Shown here: positions 7,076 to 15,234 of the stretch, piece by piece
Layout: every line of letters begins with the position of its first letter
Position numbering within the stretch: position 1 is the first letter of the stretch
From: DASSWB01 sp035705495
GTDB taxonomy: Bacteria > Bacteroidota > Bacteroidia > Flavobacteriales > Flavobacteriaceae
NCBI GenBank assembly: GCA_035705495.1
Contig: DASSWB010000042.1
Coordinates: 1 to 64,000, forward strand
Reading direction: 5' to 3'
Length of the DNA: 64,000 nt
Notes under the pieces: generated by a model
The model's database searches: none
What the model was told of the DNA's origin: nothing
The model's input: the letters and a program-made list of their open reading frames with translations, nothing else
Program-made: the position numbers and the translations under genes

Positions 7076-8598
7076 TATGCTGCTGATTTAAAATGTTCCA
7101 CAATTGCCACTGTATGCGCCAATACTATACTTTTAGCGGTTTTAACCTCAACAGAATTGCCTATAAATTTCTTTTGATCTGTTTGGTTTCCCACCAGCTT
7201 ATAATCTTCTGGAAATCCTTGAATCTGTAATAATTCAATTATCTCCAACAGCCTCATTTTTATGTCCACAATACCGAAATAGGCCATGAACTGTTTTATT
7301 TTGATCATTGTTTCGCAATCATCATCATAAACTGGAATAGTGAAACCTTCAGCTTTATCACAGATAATAAGCTGTAACGGCCTTTTATCCTGCCGTGCTA
7401 TGATCGTAGGACATGGTTTTTCAATGGAATTACCAGCATTTTTAAACTGCGGATTGAATATGAACTCTTTCTTATCCACACTTACCAGATTATGCTTATC
7501 ATTATTTACAATGGTAGCTGCAGGCGTAATTACACTTCTCACATTGTCTCCATTGCTGTAGTTAAGCATTAAATAATTAATCTTTGCAAACCTGTCCTTA
7601 GTAGTAACTGTAGGACATGGCTCATGTTCGCTGTGAACATTTCCATTGCCGTAATATGAGTGAAGGAAATTAGCAGATATCAACTTTTTTTGAGGATTGG
7701 TAGTTATTAGTCTACACGGGTTTTCAATTGAACTACCAATATTTTTAAAATGTTGATCGCTTAAAAACTGCTCATCACCATTGCCAACAAACTTGACCAA
7801 TCCTGCATAAATCCTTTTAAGCGTATTCTCTACCAAAGGCTTTTTCCTATTGAATATAGAATTCCCCTCATTCTCCAGGTTAAGAACTTCTTTAACCGGT
7901 TTCCACTTCTTTAGTGGATTTGAAAACAGATCCTTTTCTTCTGAAGGGTTTTTGGTATGTGTCTTAACTGGCCATGCTACAGGTAATCCCTTCTTTGGGA
8001 ATTGTGCAAAATATCTCTTCCTTGCTGTGTAAGCTCCAAAGTCGGCACTGTTGAGTTCCTTCCAATCAAAACCATATCCGTATGATCTTACCTCATCAAT
8101 CCATTTCAGATAGTCTAAGCCTCTCTTTTTGGAAATTGGCTTTCCTGACTTATCTAATGGCCCCCAGCTCATGAATTCTACTACATTCTCAATCCATAGG
8201 TAATCTGGTTTAAGAGCATTTAAGTACATGAATAAATGGTCTGCCAGCGTTCTACTATCAGCCTCTCTAGGTAAACCTCCTTTTGCCTTACTAAAATTTG
8301 TACATTCTAAAGATGCCCAGATATTGATTAAGCAGTTAGGGTATTGAGACCTCAACTCATTTACAAGCTTTTTAAGCTTCTTTACCACTTCAAAGTCTCT
8401 TATATCCTCTGTGTAGTGAATGCAGTCAGGATGATTGGCTAAATGGCTTGCAATAGCTTTTTCATCATGGTTTACGCATGCAACTACTCTAGTTTTGATA
8501 CCTTCCATTTCACCTGCTAAATGAATACCTGAGGTTGTACCACCGGCACCACAAAAGAGGTCAATCCAAAAGATGTGTATTTCTTCAGATATGATCAT
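7075..8598 (-). CDS. DNA cytosine-5 methyltransferase (507 aa)
   Basis: Motif I is DLFCGAGG (residues 13-20), which binds S-adenosylmethionine. The catalytic-loop motif reads ASLECTNFS with the nucleophile Cys99, where canonical enzymes have PPC. Motif VI is present as IENVVEF, and motif X near the C terminus as FIGNSVEVKTAKSIV. The long middle region would be the target-recognition domain. The enzyme adds a methyl group to C5 of cytosine. No partner restriction gene lies beside it, so in a phage it most likely protects DNA from host restriction. It overlaps both neighbours by one and four bases. Confidence 0.9.
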   Translation of the reverse strand: MIISEEIHIFWIDLFCGAGGTTSGIHLAGEMEGIKTRVVACVNHDEKAIASHLANHPDCIHYTEDIRDFEVVKKLKKLVNELRSQYPNCLINIWASLECTNFSKAKGGLPREADSRTLADHLFMYLNALKPDYLWIENVVEFMSWGPLDKSGKPISKKRGLDYLKWIDEVRSYGYGFDWKELNSADFGAYTARKRYFAQFPKKGLPVAWPVKTHTKNPSEEKDLFSNPLKKWKPVKEVLNLENEGNSIFNRKKPLVENTLKRIYAGLVKFVGNGDEQFLSDQHFKNIGSSIENPCRLITTNPQKKLISANFLHSYYGNGNVHSEHEPCPTVTTKDRFAKINYLMLNYSNGDNVRSVITPAATIVNNDKHNLVSVDKKEFIFNPQFKNAGNSIEKPCPTIIARQDKRPLQLIICDKAEGFTIPVYDDDCETMIKIKQFMAYFGIVDIKMRLLEIIELLQIQGFPEDYKLVGNQTDQKKFIGNSVEVKTAKSIVLAHTVAIVEHFKSAA

Positions 8599-9131
8599 AA
8601 CATTACAGGCATTAATATACCTAGCTGCTTATCTTCTCCATTAGCGGAAACAACAATGCATTTGTTTATGCCGTGAAACTTAAATTTACACCCGGTATTA
8701 TTGATGATCATTGCCTTTCTTAATCTATTAAGCATTGAAAGATTTATCCCTATTTCACCCACCTCAACGGCTTCTCCTTTAGGAATCACATCCTCCATCC
8801 TATCTACAAATTCTGGTTGATCCATTTCAGCATAATTGAAAAGTACTTTGTTATGGAATTCATCTTTACATTCTATACCTTCTTCTGTTGCTACAGCGTA
8901 GTTAAACTTTTGTTTTATTAACTGAAATACGCGCATGTGTAAAGCTTTGCCGTTAAGATGTTCAGGATTTATTATTCCATGATGAGAAATATGTTGTTTT
9001 ATAAGCACATGAGCATCTGTGGCGTAGCAATAATCATTCTTGAAGTAAATCAAACTCATTGCGGGCCTTAAATCATCGTTAGATGCTATAAGATGTAGGT
9101 CGGTTTTAAAATTGAATTTATCTTTTGCCAT
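8595..9131 (-). CDS. Sliding clamp-like protein (178 aa)
   Basis: The protein resembles part of a DnaN (beta) clamp: a C-terminal LGILMPVML motif like the end of DnaN (normally VMPMRL), preceded by two short strands (CKFKFHGINK CIVVSA), and an early YATDAHVLIK. It is under half the length of DnaN (about 370 aa), so it might be a one- or two-domain phage clamp that would need to oligomerise. The match is from short motifs only. Sitting between methyltransferase and nucleoid-protein genes it fits the phage DNA-metabolism operon. Confidence 0.4.
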   Translation of the reverse strand: MAKDKFNFKTDLHLIASNDDLRPAMSLIYFKNDYCYATDAHVLIKQHISHHGIINPEHLNGKALHMRVFQLIKQKFNYAVATEEGIECKDEFHNKVLFNYAEMDQPEFVDRMEDVIPKGEAVEVGEIGINLSMLNRLRKAMIINNTGCKFKFHGINKCIVVSANGEDKQLGILMPVML

Positions 9132-9153
9132 TGTGGATTGGATTTAAAGGTTT

Positions 9154-10233
9154 TTACTTTTTTTCAGAATTGAAATAACACAGGTAGTAATACATCTGCT
9201 TTTCATCATCCCAGCCTTTTTCCAGAAACTTATTCGCACTGTCCGTGTTTACAAAGTCAAGTTTGATGCTGATGTTGGTATCAAGCTCTATAAGGCTCTT
9301 AAATTTCTTCTGGCTCTCTTTTACTGCTGTATTGCTTATTGGGAAAGTAGAGAGATCCTGTATGCTGTATTTGGCAGCATTCTGCTCTTTGTAGTGTCTG
9401 AACTCAGGTTGTAACTGCGGGTTCTTACATACTTCATTCAAAAACCTGGTTTCTTCAAAATCATCATTGCTGGCAAAGTGATTATATGTCTGATTCATGA
9501 ACATTACACTTTCCTTTTTATCCTCTGCTGGTAAAACGACATCTTTAGAGAAGTCTTTAACCATTTTCAGGTACCTTTTGGTGTAGTAGCTGCTGTCCTC
9601 GAACTCTACCACTCCCAGAAAGCTATCTAACCAGTATTTTGTATCATACTTGTTGCTGTCTACTGAAAGTACTTTAAAACCATCTGAGGCATTTGTATTG
9701 AAGATAATTGCACCTTTATCCAATTTAGCCAGATTCACGCCTTGAGATAGAATTACCTCCAGATGGTTATCATCTATGGCAAATTGTAAGAAATCCTGTT
9801 TTATTTCGCTTTTGAATATCCCTATACCAGCTACACGTTCATTGTCAATCATCATATCTTTCAAATGGCAGATGTAAAGCTCACCTCCTTTTATGTGTGG
9901 GTGGGTGTGTTGATCATGAAGATGTTTTGCAAGTTGTTTTGAAATTAATTTAAGACCTGCTTTACTGAACATTTCAGTTTCATCCTTATGTTTAAACCAA
10001 CGAGCTACTACATTGTAAACCGGATTAAATTCCAAATCTACTTCATGATGGAACTTTAATACTTTCTCTTCTTGGTCCCTGAACGGCTTCAAAAAGAACT
10101 CTTTCAATAATACTGACAGCTCATCTGGGAGCTTTGTCTCTTCTTTTGCCAGAAATACACCCTCGCTTCTGGATTTGTTCCCTACTTTGTGGATGTAGAG
10201 ACTTTCAATTGTGGTGTTGTACAAGTTTAGCAT
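9154..10233 (-). CDS. Nucleoid-associated protein, NdpA/YejK family (359 aa)
   Basis: This is a full-length copy of the Bacteroidota version of NdpA/YejK (PF04245). Characteristic segments in order are IHKVGNKSRSEG at the N terminus, HPHIKGGELYICHL, GIFKSEIKQDFLQF, LDKGAIIFN, FAKD-like KDVVLPAEDKKE, FPISNTAVKE and GWDDEKQMYYYLCYF at the C terminus. These proteins bind the nucleoid; how is not well defined. A phage copy could cover phage DNA or compete with the host protein. It is 22 bases from the clamp-like gene and clearly part of the early operon. Confidence 0.8.
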   Translation of the reverse strand: MLNLYNTTIESLYIHKVGNKSRSEGVFLAKEETKLPDELSVLLKEFFLKPFRDQEEKVLKFHHEVDLEFNPVYNVVARWFKHKDETEMFSKAGLKLISKQLAKHLHDQHTHPHIKGGELYICHLKDMMIDNERVAGIGIFKSEIKQDFLQFAIDDNHLEVILSQGVNLAKLDKGAIIFNTNASDGFKVLSVDSNKYDTKYWLDSFLGVVEFEDSSYYTKRYLKMVKDFSKDVVLPAEDKKESVMFMNQTYNHFASNDDFEETRFLNEVCKNPQLQPEFRHYKEQNAAKYSIQDLSTFPISNTAVKESQKKFKSLIELDTNISIKLDFVNTDSANKFLEKGWDDEKQMYYYLCYFNSEKK

Positions 10234-10241
10234 TTGATTGA

Positions 10242-10442
10242 TTATTTATCGGTTAAAAAATATTTGTTACAGTGTATTGTGTCACGTTCTAAAATCACTC
10301 CCTCTTCTACCATTTCATTCAGAATCGGATTTAGTTCTAGTAAATGGAAGCCACCATGACCTCCAGATTCTTCACTTTTCCTTTCAATGAGAAATAGTAA
10401 CACCTCTTTTATTTCGGCTTTTTCTTCTGTGGTGAACGTCAT
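10242..10442 (-). CDS. Small hypothetical protein (66 aa)
   Basis: I do not recognise this family. The sequence (start MTFTTEEKAEIKEVLLFLIERKSEE) begins with an acidic helix and continues through a Gly/His-containing loop (GGHGGFHLLELN) to a helix and a strand (HCNKYFLTDK). The first half looks like an HTH or dimer-forming helix. No membrane part or catalytic motif. It is separated by nine bases from the NdpA-like gene and is probably co-transcribed with it. Confidence 0.5.
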   Translation of the reverse strand: MTFTTEEKAEIKEVLLFLIERKSEESGGHGGFHLLELNPILNEMVEEGVILERDTIHCNKYFLTDK

Positions 10443-10542
10443 TGTTGTGTTTTTTCGGTTTATAAAAACATGTTTGTGAAATCAGACATGCCAGCCATAA
10501 AAGAGCCAATACAGATACGAAAATGATTAAGAATGTTTTCAT
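10384..10542 (-). CDS. Possible 52-aa single-pass membrane peptide
   Basis: This short frame starts at the ATG at 10542 and stops at 10384. Residues about 3-22 (starting FLIIFVSVLALLWLACL) form one clear transmembrane segment, followed by a basic tail rich in Lys, His and Arg. It fills the otherwise empty gap between the helicase-methyltransferase and the 66-aa gene, overlapping the start of the latter in another frame. The overlap of 59 bases makes it doubtful, but the hydrophobic segment argues for a real phage membrane peptide. Confidence 0.35.
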   Translation of the reverse strand: MKTFLIIFVSVLALLWLACLISQTCFYKPKKHNNDVHHRRKSRNKRGVTISH

Positions 10543-10554
10543 AGTGATAAGTTA

Positions 10555-13179
10555 TTAACTTATGGTTTCAACAGGTTTAAGCATGTCAAATAAGGTTGGT
10601 GCGCTTATTTTTTCATGTATAGATCTCACGTAGAATAAACCGTCTTTGTAATATTCCGTGTTCAGCTCAATTCCTATGGCTTTTCTTCCCATTCTTATAG
10701 CTTCATGAGGTACGCTCATTAAACCTCCAAATGGGTCCAGTACAATATCTCCCTTGTTGGTAAATCGGTTGATCAGTCGTTCTATGATATCCAACTGCAG
10801 CGGACAAATATGCTTTTCCTTTTTTCTGGAAACTTGCTTTGCATTGAGGGTTTTTGTCCGCTGGATATCATCCCAAACGAAATCATTGTTTGACCGTGGT
10901 GGGATGGTCATGTATTCACGGCTCAACTTTCCATTCTTGTTAAGTTCGCTGCTTAATTCTTTATGAATTTCGAAATCATATAATCCTTCTTTCTGGTATT
11001 CGTTCCACCGCCGTACAACATCTTTTAAGGTCTTTTTTGCCAATTGGGAAGGTACTATCCTGTTCCCTGAGCTTCTGTGGTAAGCATGGGCATCCAATTG
11101 CCATAAATCCACCGGATATACTTCCCATGGTTCAATTTCAAAACTTCCACACTTTGCACAAACCCCAGCATCATGATTAACCTCTACCACATCATTACAG
11201 TCCCTACACCAAACCTCATCTTCATTTCTTGCTTTCATCACGGGCTCATCACTATAGCTATTGTTGCTGTGTGTAGGGGCTTTTCTAAAAAGTAAAATAT
11301 ACTCTGGTAATCCCGCTCCCATCTTATTGGCATCCCTGCACTGTTGAGAATGTCCCAATCTGTAGGTTTGGTTGTTTTCGGCAACAACATCTGTAGTTAC
11401 CGTTATTTTTCCCATGAGGTGGAAACCATGATTTAAATAATGCTGAACGGTCTGACCAGAGAAGTCTTCTATTGTTGTAAATGCGGTCCCATTCTGATAG
11501 GAATATCTTATACGGTCCTTTACATGGATGGCAGCAACATGACCTGGTTTTAAAGCCTTGTACAGTTTTGGTGTAAGAAAGTCCATTTGCTTGAAAAACT
11601 GACCGTTCCCATGGTTGTGCCCAAAGTCATTATAATTGCTGCTGTACTCGTAATGATCACCAAAGGGAATGGAGGTTACAATACAGCCTATGGAATTCTC
11701 TTCTATATCATCCATTGCAATTACATTATCATTGTTGTAGAGGGTGGCATCTCCAATCTGAACCTTATCCCCTTGTTCAAATAATTGTCTTTCCATTTGG
11801 TCTCGTATTAAATCATCGTTTAAACCGTATTCTTTTACCAGCGCAATCATTTCCTTCTGAAGCTCCTTATGTTGCTCCCATTTGCGCATTAGGTTTTCAA
11901 ACCTCTTATCTTCATTGCTGGTGTAGATAATGTGGAGTTCATTGGCATGTTTTGCCCTAAATCGGTAAGTTCTGTGCACTCCCTGAATGAAATCATTGAA
12001 CTTATCATCTATCCCCACCCATATCTGTTTGTGGCATACGTGCTGAAAGTTGCTACCGGATCCTGCAATACTTGCTTTGGTAGCCAATATTTGATATTTC
12101 CCTTCGGAATAGTCTCCCAGTAGCTGTTCTTTCAAGGCATTGGTTTGCGCACCAAATACAGAGCGCACATTTGCATACCCTTCTTTAAATTGTTTTTCTA
12201 TAGCTCTACGCTCATCTTCTAAGTGGTGCCATAATATCCAGTTGGAGTATTGATTTTCTTCCTGCTGAACTATTTCAAATGCTTTTTTAACCCGCATGTC
12301 TATGGTTTCCCGCTTTTCGGCTGATGCCATCTGGAGATCACCTGTTTGCTCTTTTACGAGTACAAACTCACCTCTTTTGTTTGTAATTACCTCATCTGTT
12401 ATATTCTCAATGCGGTGCTCAATTACTTTTAATTCTGGCAGATTGTAACCTTCATCAGAAAAACCTAAATCTGAAGGTTTGGTGATGAATACAGCCCAAG
12501 TAGATACCCATTGCCAGAATTCCTTTTTCTTGTTTGGCAGAAGAGTTAAATCACCTGCTTTGGTGGAGTTTCTTTTAAAGAACCTGGTAAGTATATGCCC
12601 CCTATCTGCTATCCCTAGATAATCTGAATAGTTAAGTATCTCTATCCACTCATTTGGAGATGGTGTAGCTGTGGCAACAAACCTATATGGAACCTGTTTA
12701 AAATGCTTCAGGACATAATTGGTGGTTTCGGTCTTTAGGTTTCGTAAAATTGAAGCCTCATCCATTGAAACACCTCCAAATTTTGAAGCATCTATATCAC
12801 CCATCCTTACACGGGCATAGTTGGTCATGTAAACCTTTTTCTCGTAGGTGGAGATGGTATCGGTATCTGTAATGTATTCTGTCTCGTATTTGTTCTGGAA
12901 ATACTCTTTATTGTCATTCTTGAACTCTCTCATTACATTCAACGGCATACAGATAAGAAAAGGTTTTCCGGTCTTTTCTATTACTTGGTAAGCCAGTTCC
13001 AATTGCATGGCAGTCTTTGTAAGTCCGAAGCTGGCAAATATTGCCCTTCTGCCACCTTTCAACGCCCATTGGGTAATGGATTCCGCATGTGGTAAAATGT
13101 TCCCTATTTTAGGCTGTGGTTCAAAGCCGTATTTTTCAGCTAGAACCACCTTATTTTTTAAAAAATCCACATATTCCAT
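10555..13179 (-). CDS. Helicase-DNA methyltransferase fusion (874 aa)
   Basis: The first half is a SNF2/DEAD-like ATPase: Walker A-like ASFGLTKTAMQLE (near residue 50), DEAS as the DExx motif in GGVSMDEAS, and ATATPSPN as motif III; the second lobe has GSGSNFQ and QGVHRTYRFRA. From about residue 500 comes an N4-cytosine/N6-adenine methyltransferase of the beta type: TSIPFGD (canonical TSPPYxD) precedes VLDPFGGLMSVP, the SAM-binding motif. A zinc ribbon (CRDCNDVV...CAKCGS) lies between. Such fusions move along DNA and methylate it, common in phages. The helicase lacks the usual GxGKT glycines. Confidence 0.8.
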   Translation of the reverse strand: MEYVDFLKNKVVLAEKYGFEPQPKIGNILPHAESITQWALKGGRRAIFASFGLTKTAMQLELAYQVIEKTGKPFLICMPLNVMREFKNDNKEYFQNKYETEYITDTDTISTYEKKVYMTNYARVRMGDIDASKFGGVSMDEASILRNLKTETTNYVLKHFKQVPYRFVATATPSPNEWIEILNYSDYLGIADRGHILTRFFKRNSTKAGDLTLLPNKKKEFWQWVSTWAVFITKPSDLGFSDEGYNLPELKVIEHRIENITDEVITNKRGEFVLVKEQTGDLQMASAEKRETIDMRVKKAFEIVQQEENQYSNWILWHHLEDERRAIEKQFKEGYANVRSVFGAQTNALKEQLLGDYSEGKYQILATKASIAGSGSNFQHVCHKQIWVGIDDKFNDFIQGVHRTYRFRAKHANELHIIYTSNEDKRFENLMRKWEQHKELQKEMIALVKEYGLNDDLIRDQMERQLFEQGDKVQIGDATLYNNDNVIAMDDIEENSIGCIVTSIPFGDHYEYSSNYNDFGHNHGNGQFFKQMDFLTPKLYKALKPGHVAAIHVKDRIRYSYQNGTAFTTIEDFSGQTVQHYLNHGFHLMGKITVTTDVVAENNQTYRLGHSQQCRDANKMGAGLPEYILLFRKAPTHSNNSYSDEPVMKARNEDEVWCRDCNDVVEVNHDAGVCAKCGSFEIEPWEVYPVDLWQLDAHAYHRSSGNRIVPSQLAKKTLKDVVRRWNEYQKEGLYDFEIHKELSSELNKNGKLSREYMTIPPRSNNDFVWDDIQRTKTLNAKQVSRKKEKHICPLQLDIIERLINRFTNKGDIVLDPFGGLMSVPHEAIRMGRKAIGIELNTEYYKDGLFYVRSIHEKISAPTLFDMLKPVETIS

Positions 13180-13616
13180 TAATACTCCTTTTTTAATTCC
13201 ATTACCTTGGTCCTCCTTATCACTGTTTTTATCTCGTCAATTTTCCTAGTTTCAATCAACTGACTTAACAAATCGTATTTTATCTCCTTGAAATTGGAGG
13301 GCGTGAACTCCATTTTGGAGCGTTCACATATCTCCTTGATCTTTTCTACATCTTCCCGTAATTTCCTATCGTTTTCTATTAAACCTGATATGGTTTTTAT
13401 ACCACTCAATACCTGTGAATGGCTTTTTCTCCACCCGTAGCTCCCAATAGTGGTGAGCGTTTTTTTAGGATTGTAAAAACGTGCCAGGTAATAAAAAATA
13501 TGTCGCTTTTCGGTTTTATAGCGTGCTAGATCCTTGTCATGGATAAAATCCATATCAATATCATAATGCCACGCTATAGCCATGTGTATCTTTATGAATG
13601 GTACAGCCGTCATCAC
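13179..13616 (-). CDS. DnaA domain IV-like DNA-binding protein (145 aa)
   Basis: Residues about 30-95 line up with the C-terminal DNA-binding domain of DnaA: KTEKRHIFYYLARFY corresponds to the first helices, TTIGSYGWRKSHSQVLSGIKTI to the HTH and signature (DnaA GGRDHTTVLHACRKI), followed by a helix with DRKLREDVEKI. The ATPase is absent, so the protein should bind DnaA-box-like DNA without ATP. It may recruit or block host DnaA. It overlaps the preceding gene (four bases) and abuts the helicase-methyltransferase start. Two methionines begin the frame (MMTAV). Confidence 0.7.
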   Translation of the reverse strand: MMTAVPFIKIHMAIAWHYDIDMDFIHDKDLARYKTEKRHIFYYLARFYNPKKTLTTIGSYGWRKSHSQVLSGIKTISGLIENDRKLREDVEKIKEICERSKMEFTPSNFKEIKYDLLSQLIETRKIDEIKTVIRRTKVMELKKEY

Positions 13617-13864
13617 TCTACCTCAACTTTTTCGTAGATGCTATCCACGCTGTTTACAACTTTGTACACACATTCACCACTGGTCCTAAGTTCCCTCAAC
13701 CTCCTAAGTATGGTTCCGTCCATGGTCATGTTGTTGAGTTCCTTTCTGGCTGTTAAGCATAAGGTAAGTGCAGAAAACCGGTGTGGCATTTTTAAAAAAG
13801 CTGCTTTAGTGGCTTTTCTTACCGTGGCAGACTTTAACTTCAATTGTTGTTGCTGTGCATCCAT
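13613..13864 (-). CDS. Small winged-helix-like hypothetical protein (83 aa)
   Basis: The N-terminal 35 residues are basic and helical (QQQLKLKSATVRKATKAAF). The second half (starting MTMDGTILRRLRELRTSGECVY) looks like a winged helix in which GTILRRLRELR would be the recognition helix and VYKVVNSVDSIYEKVEVE the wing. Translation is coupled to the DnaA-like gene by a four-base overlap. It is a likely small DNA-binding regulator or replication accessory protein. The fold is inferred, not recognised as a named family. Confidence 0.5.
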   Translation of the reverse strand: MDAQQQQLKLKSATVRKATKAAFLKMPHRFSALTLCLTARKELNNMTMDGTILRRLRELRTSGECVYKVVNSVDSIYEKVEVE

Positions 13865-13870
13865 GATGAT

Positions 13871-14185
13871 TTAATTTTGTTCTAGTTCTGAAGTCCATTG
13901 AGGTGCGAGACCGTCATATTTTGCATGGCAGGGTCTCCCCCGCAACTTTATATTGTTTTCATAATCCCAGCACAATTCCGTTCTACCGGTTTCTTTTGCT
14001 TCCTTGACAGAAATTGTGTGGCTGCAATCAACAGGCTTGCAATCGTTCCTGTGGCATTCTTCACAAGCTATATATCCCTTCTCTTCAATTGCCTGCTGAA
14101 GCTTTTTAGCTTTGGCTTGCTTGATTCGCCTATCAACCTGAGCCTGTGTTACCCTTGTACCGTCACTGCATTTGTAGGTATTCAT
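13871..14185 (-). CDS. HNH-like zinc protein (104 aa)
   Basis: After a basic N-terminal helix (residues 10-35), a cluster CEECHRND...DCSHTISVKEA...NNIKLRGRPCHAKYDG resembles the zinc and active-site parts of HNH nucleases: CxxC, then a SH pair, then Asn followed by CH. In phages such proteins are nicking nucleases or RNA-binding recombination proteins of the NinG type. The catalytic HH pair is degraded to SH here, so activity is uncertain. It lies in the early operon, four bases overlapping the YopX-like gene. Confidence 0.55.
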   Translation of the reverse strand: MNTYKCSDGTRVTQAQVDRRIKQAKAKKLQQAIEEKGYIACEECHRNDCKPVDCSHTISVKEAKETGRTELCWDYENNIKLRGRPCHAKYDGLAPQWTSELEQN

Positions 14186-14592
14186 AGAAGTTCTGGATTA
14201 TCGTGGATGTTACCTCCAACTTTTAAAGGCTCATCCCATTCTACAAGCAAAGTGAGATAGCTTCCATCTTTTGAAAAACTTTCATCTAACCAAAAAGCTG
14301 CGTTTTCATATACAATTGGTAGATAGCTTGTGCTCATTTCACCATCCACCTCAGCATCAGAGCAGATTAAATCTCCTTGGAATATATCACCTCCATCTTG
14401 AGCTTTTATATCCAGAAGCATTCCTACTGTTTCAGAAATTACTTCATATGTGAAAGCATAACTGTCGGAAGGTTTCACCTTTTGATTTGAAATAAACGCT
14501 TGGCCACTTTCAAATAAGGTCAAAGAACCATAAACCCACTCTCCGTCTTCAATCCTTTTCCCCCTGTATTTTACATTTTTGATCATGATCAA
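14182..14592 (-). CDS. YopX-family phage protein (136 aa)
   Basis: Clear YopX (PF09643) hallmarks: KYRGKRIEDGEWVYGSL near the N terminus, ETVGMLLDIKAQDGGDIFQGDLI in the middle and a C-terminal GNIHDNPELL. YopX proteins are small beta-barrel-like products common in Firmicute and Bacteroidota prophages; their function is unknown. Length is normal. It overlaps genes on both sides by four bases. The frame has two early methionines (MIMIK); either could start. Confidence 0.9.
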   Translation of the reverse strand: MIMIKNVKYRGKRIEDGEWVYGSLTLFESGQAFISNQKVKPSDSYAFTYEVISETVGMLLDIKAQDGGDIFQGDLICSDAEVDGEMSTSYLPIVYENAAFWLDESFSKDGSYLTLLVEWDEPLKVGGNIHDNPELL

Positions 14593-14861
14593 GCCCTTTC
14601 AATTTTCCAAGCCTTCAATGACATAAAAACATCACTCTCACCGCTTTCCTTTGTATAAAGCTTACCTCTCACATTGCAGGATATTTTTACGTTCGCGCCC
14701 TCTTCCCAGTTAGCCAGAAGATCTACATTGCCATTGGCAAATTCTATCTTGTAGTGATTCGGATATTCTTCCACCGTTCTTACAATCACATCCTGTTTTT
14801 TGAAGCTCTCAGATATCTCCTGTACTTCACCAATATTTGTTATTTGACCAACTACTACCAT
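14589..14861 (-). CDS. DUF3127-like single-strand-binding OB-fold protein (90 aa)
   Basis: The order of strands and short motifs fits DUF3127: a starting GQITNIGEVQEISE, then VIVRTVEEYPNHYKIEFAN, a loop with GANVKISCNVRG and the end SLKAWKIERA. DUF3127 proteins are short OB folds related to single-stranded DNA-binding proteins. A phage SSB would protect single strands during replication and pairs well with the DnaC and clamp-like genes downstream. No acidic DDDIPF-type tail is present, so partner binding through that tail is not expected. Confidence 0.7.
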   Translation of the reverse strand: MVVVGQITNIGEVQEISESFKKQDVIVRTVEEYPNHYKIEFANGNVDLLANWEEGANVKISCNVRGKLYTKESGESDVFMSLKAWKIERA

Positions 14862-14862
14862 T

Positions 14863-15075
14863 TTATTTGTTTTTGCGGTTTTTATTTAATTCTTCCATTC
14901 TATTATAGCAATACTCAGTACAGGGACTGGAACAACTACATTCAAGTTCCTTAAATTCTTTAATTGCACACTTTACGTGTTTTACCCAAAGAATCATAGC
15001 AATGATCAATGCCAGTACCAGAAATACCAGAAAGCATATTTCGTGGGTTTCAACTTCAAAAAAATCTGTTCTCAT
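14863..15075 (-). CDS. Small membrane protein with cysteine cluster (70 aa)
   Basis: Residues about 13-32 (ICFLVFLVLALIIAMILWV) form one transmembrane helix. Behind it lies a charged segment with a cluster of cysteines (ECSCSSPCTEYCYN), four to five in 12 residues, which could bind metal or form disulfides. I do not recognise the family. It is two bases from the DUF3127 gene. A phage membrane protein in the early region might act in superinfection exclusion or in anchoring replication to the membrane. Confidence 0.5.
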   Translation of the reverse strand: MRTDFFEVETHEICFLVFLVLALIIAMILWVKHVKCAIKEFKELECSCSSPCTEYCYNRMEELNKNRKNK

Positions 15076-15093
15076 TGTTTTTAAGTTATTAAC

Positions 15094-15234
15094 TTAGTTT
15101 GTGGATAATGGTTTGAAACAATCAGGGTATTTATCCTGTAAATACTTATCCTTTACTTGGTCCTTTATTTTCTGGTGCCACTTTTCAAAAGTTGTGGGAT
15201 GATGGTTATCGTGTATTATGATATTAAAATTCAT
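15094..15234 (-). CDS. 46-aa small hypothetical protein
   Basis: This frame runs from the ATG at 15234 to TAA at 15094 and reads MNFNIIIHDNHHPTTFEKWH, then a Lys/Asp-rich helix (KIKDQVKDKYLQDKY) and FKPLSTN. The start codon overlaps the stop of the upstream gene as ATGA, exactly like the neighbouring coupled genes, which is good evidence that it is translated. Soluble, charged, unknown function. Confidence 0.6.
   Translation of the reverse strand: MNFNIIIHDNHHPTTFEKWHQKIKDQVKDKYLQDKYPDCFKPLSTN

Noticed and set aside
13898..14260. 120-codon plus-strand frame
   Set aside because: It is antisense to the HNH-like and YopX-like genes, both of which show family motifs.
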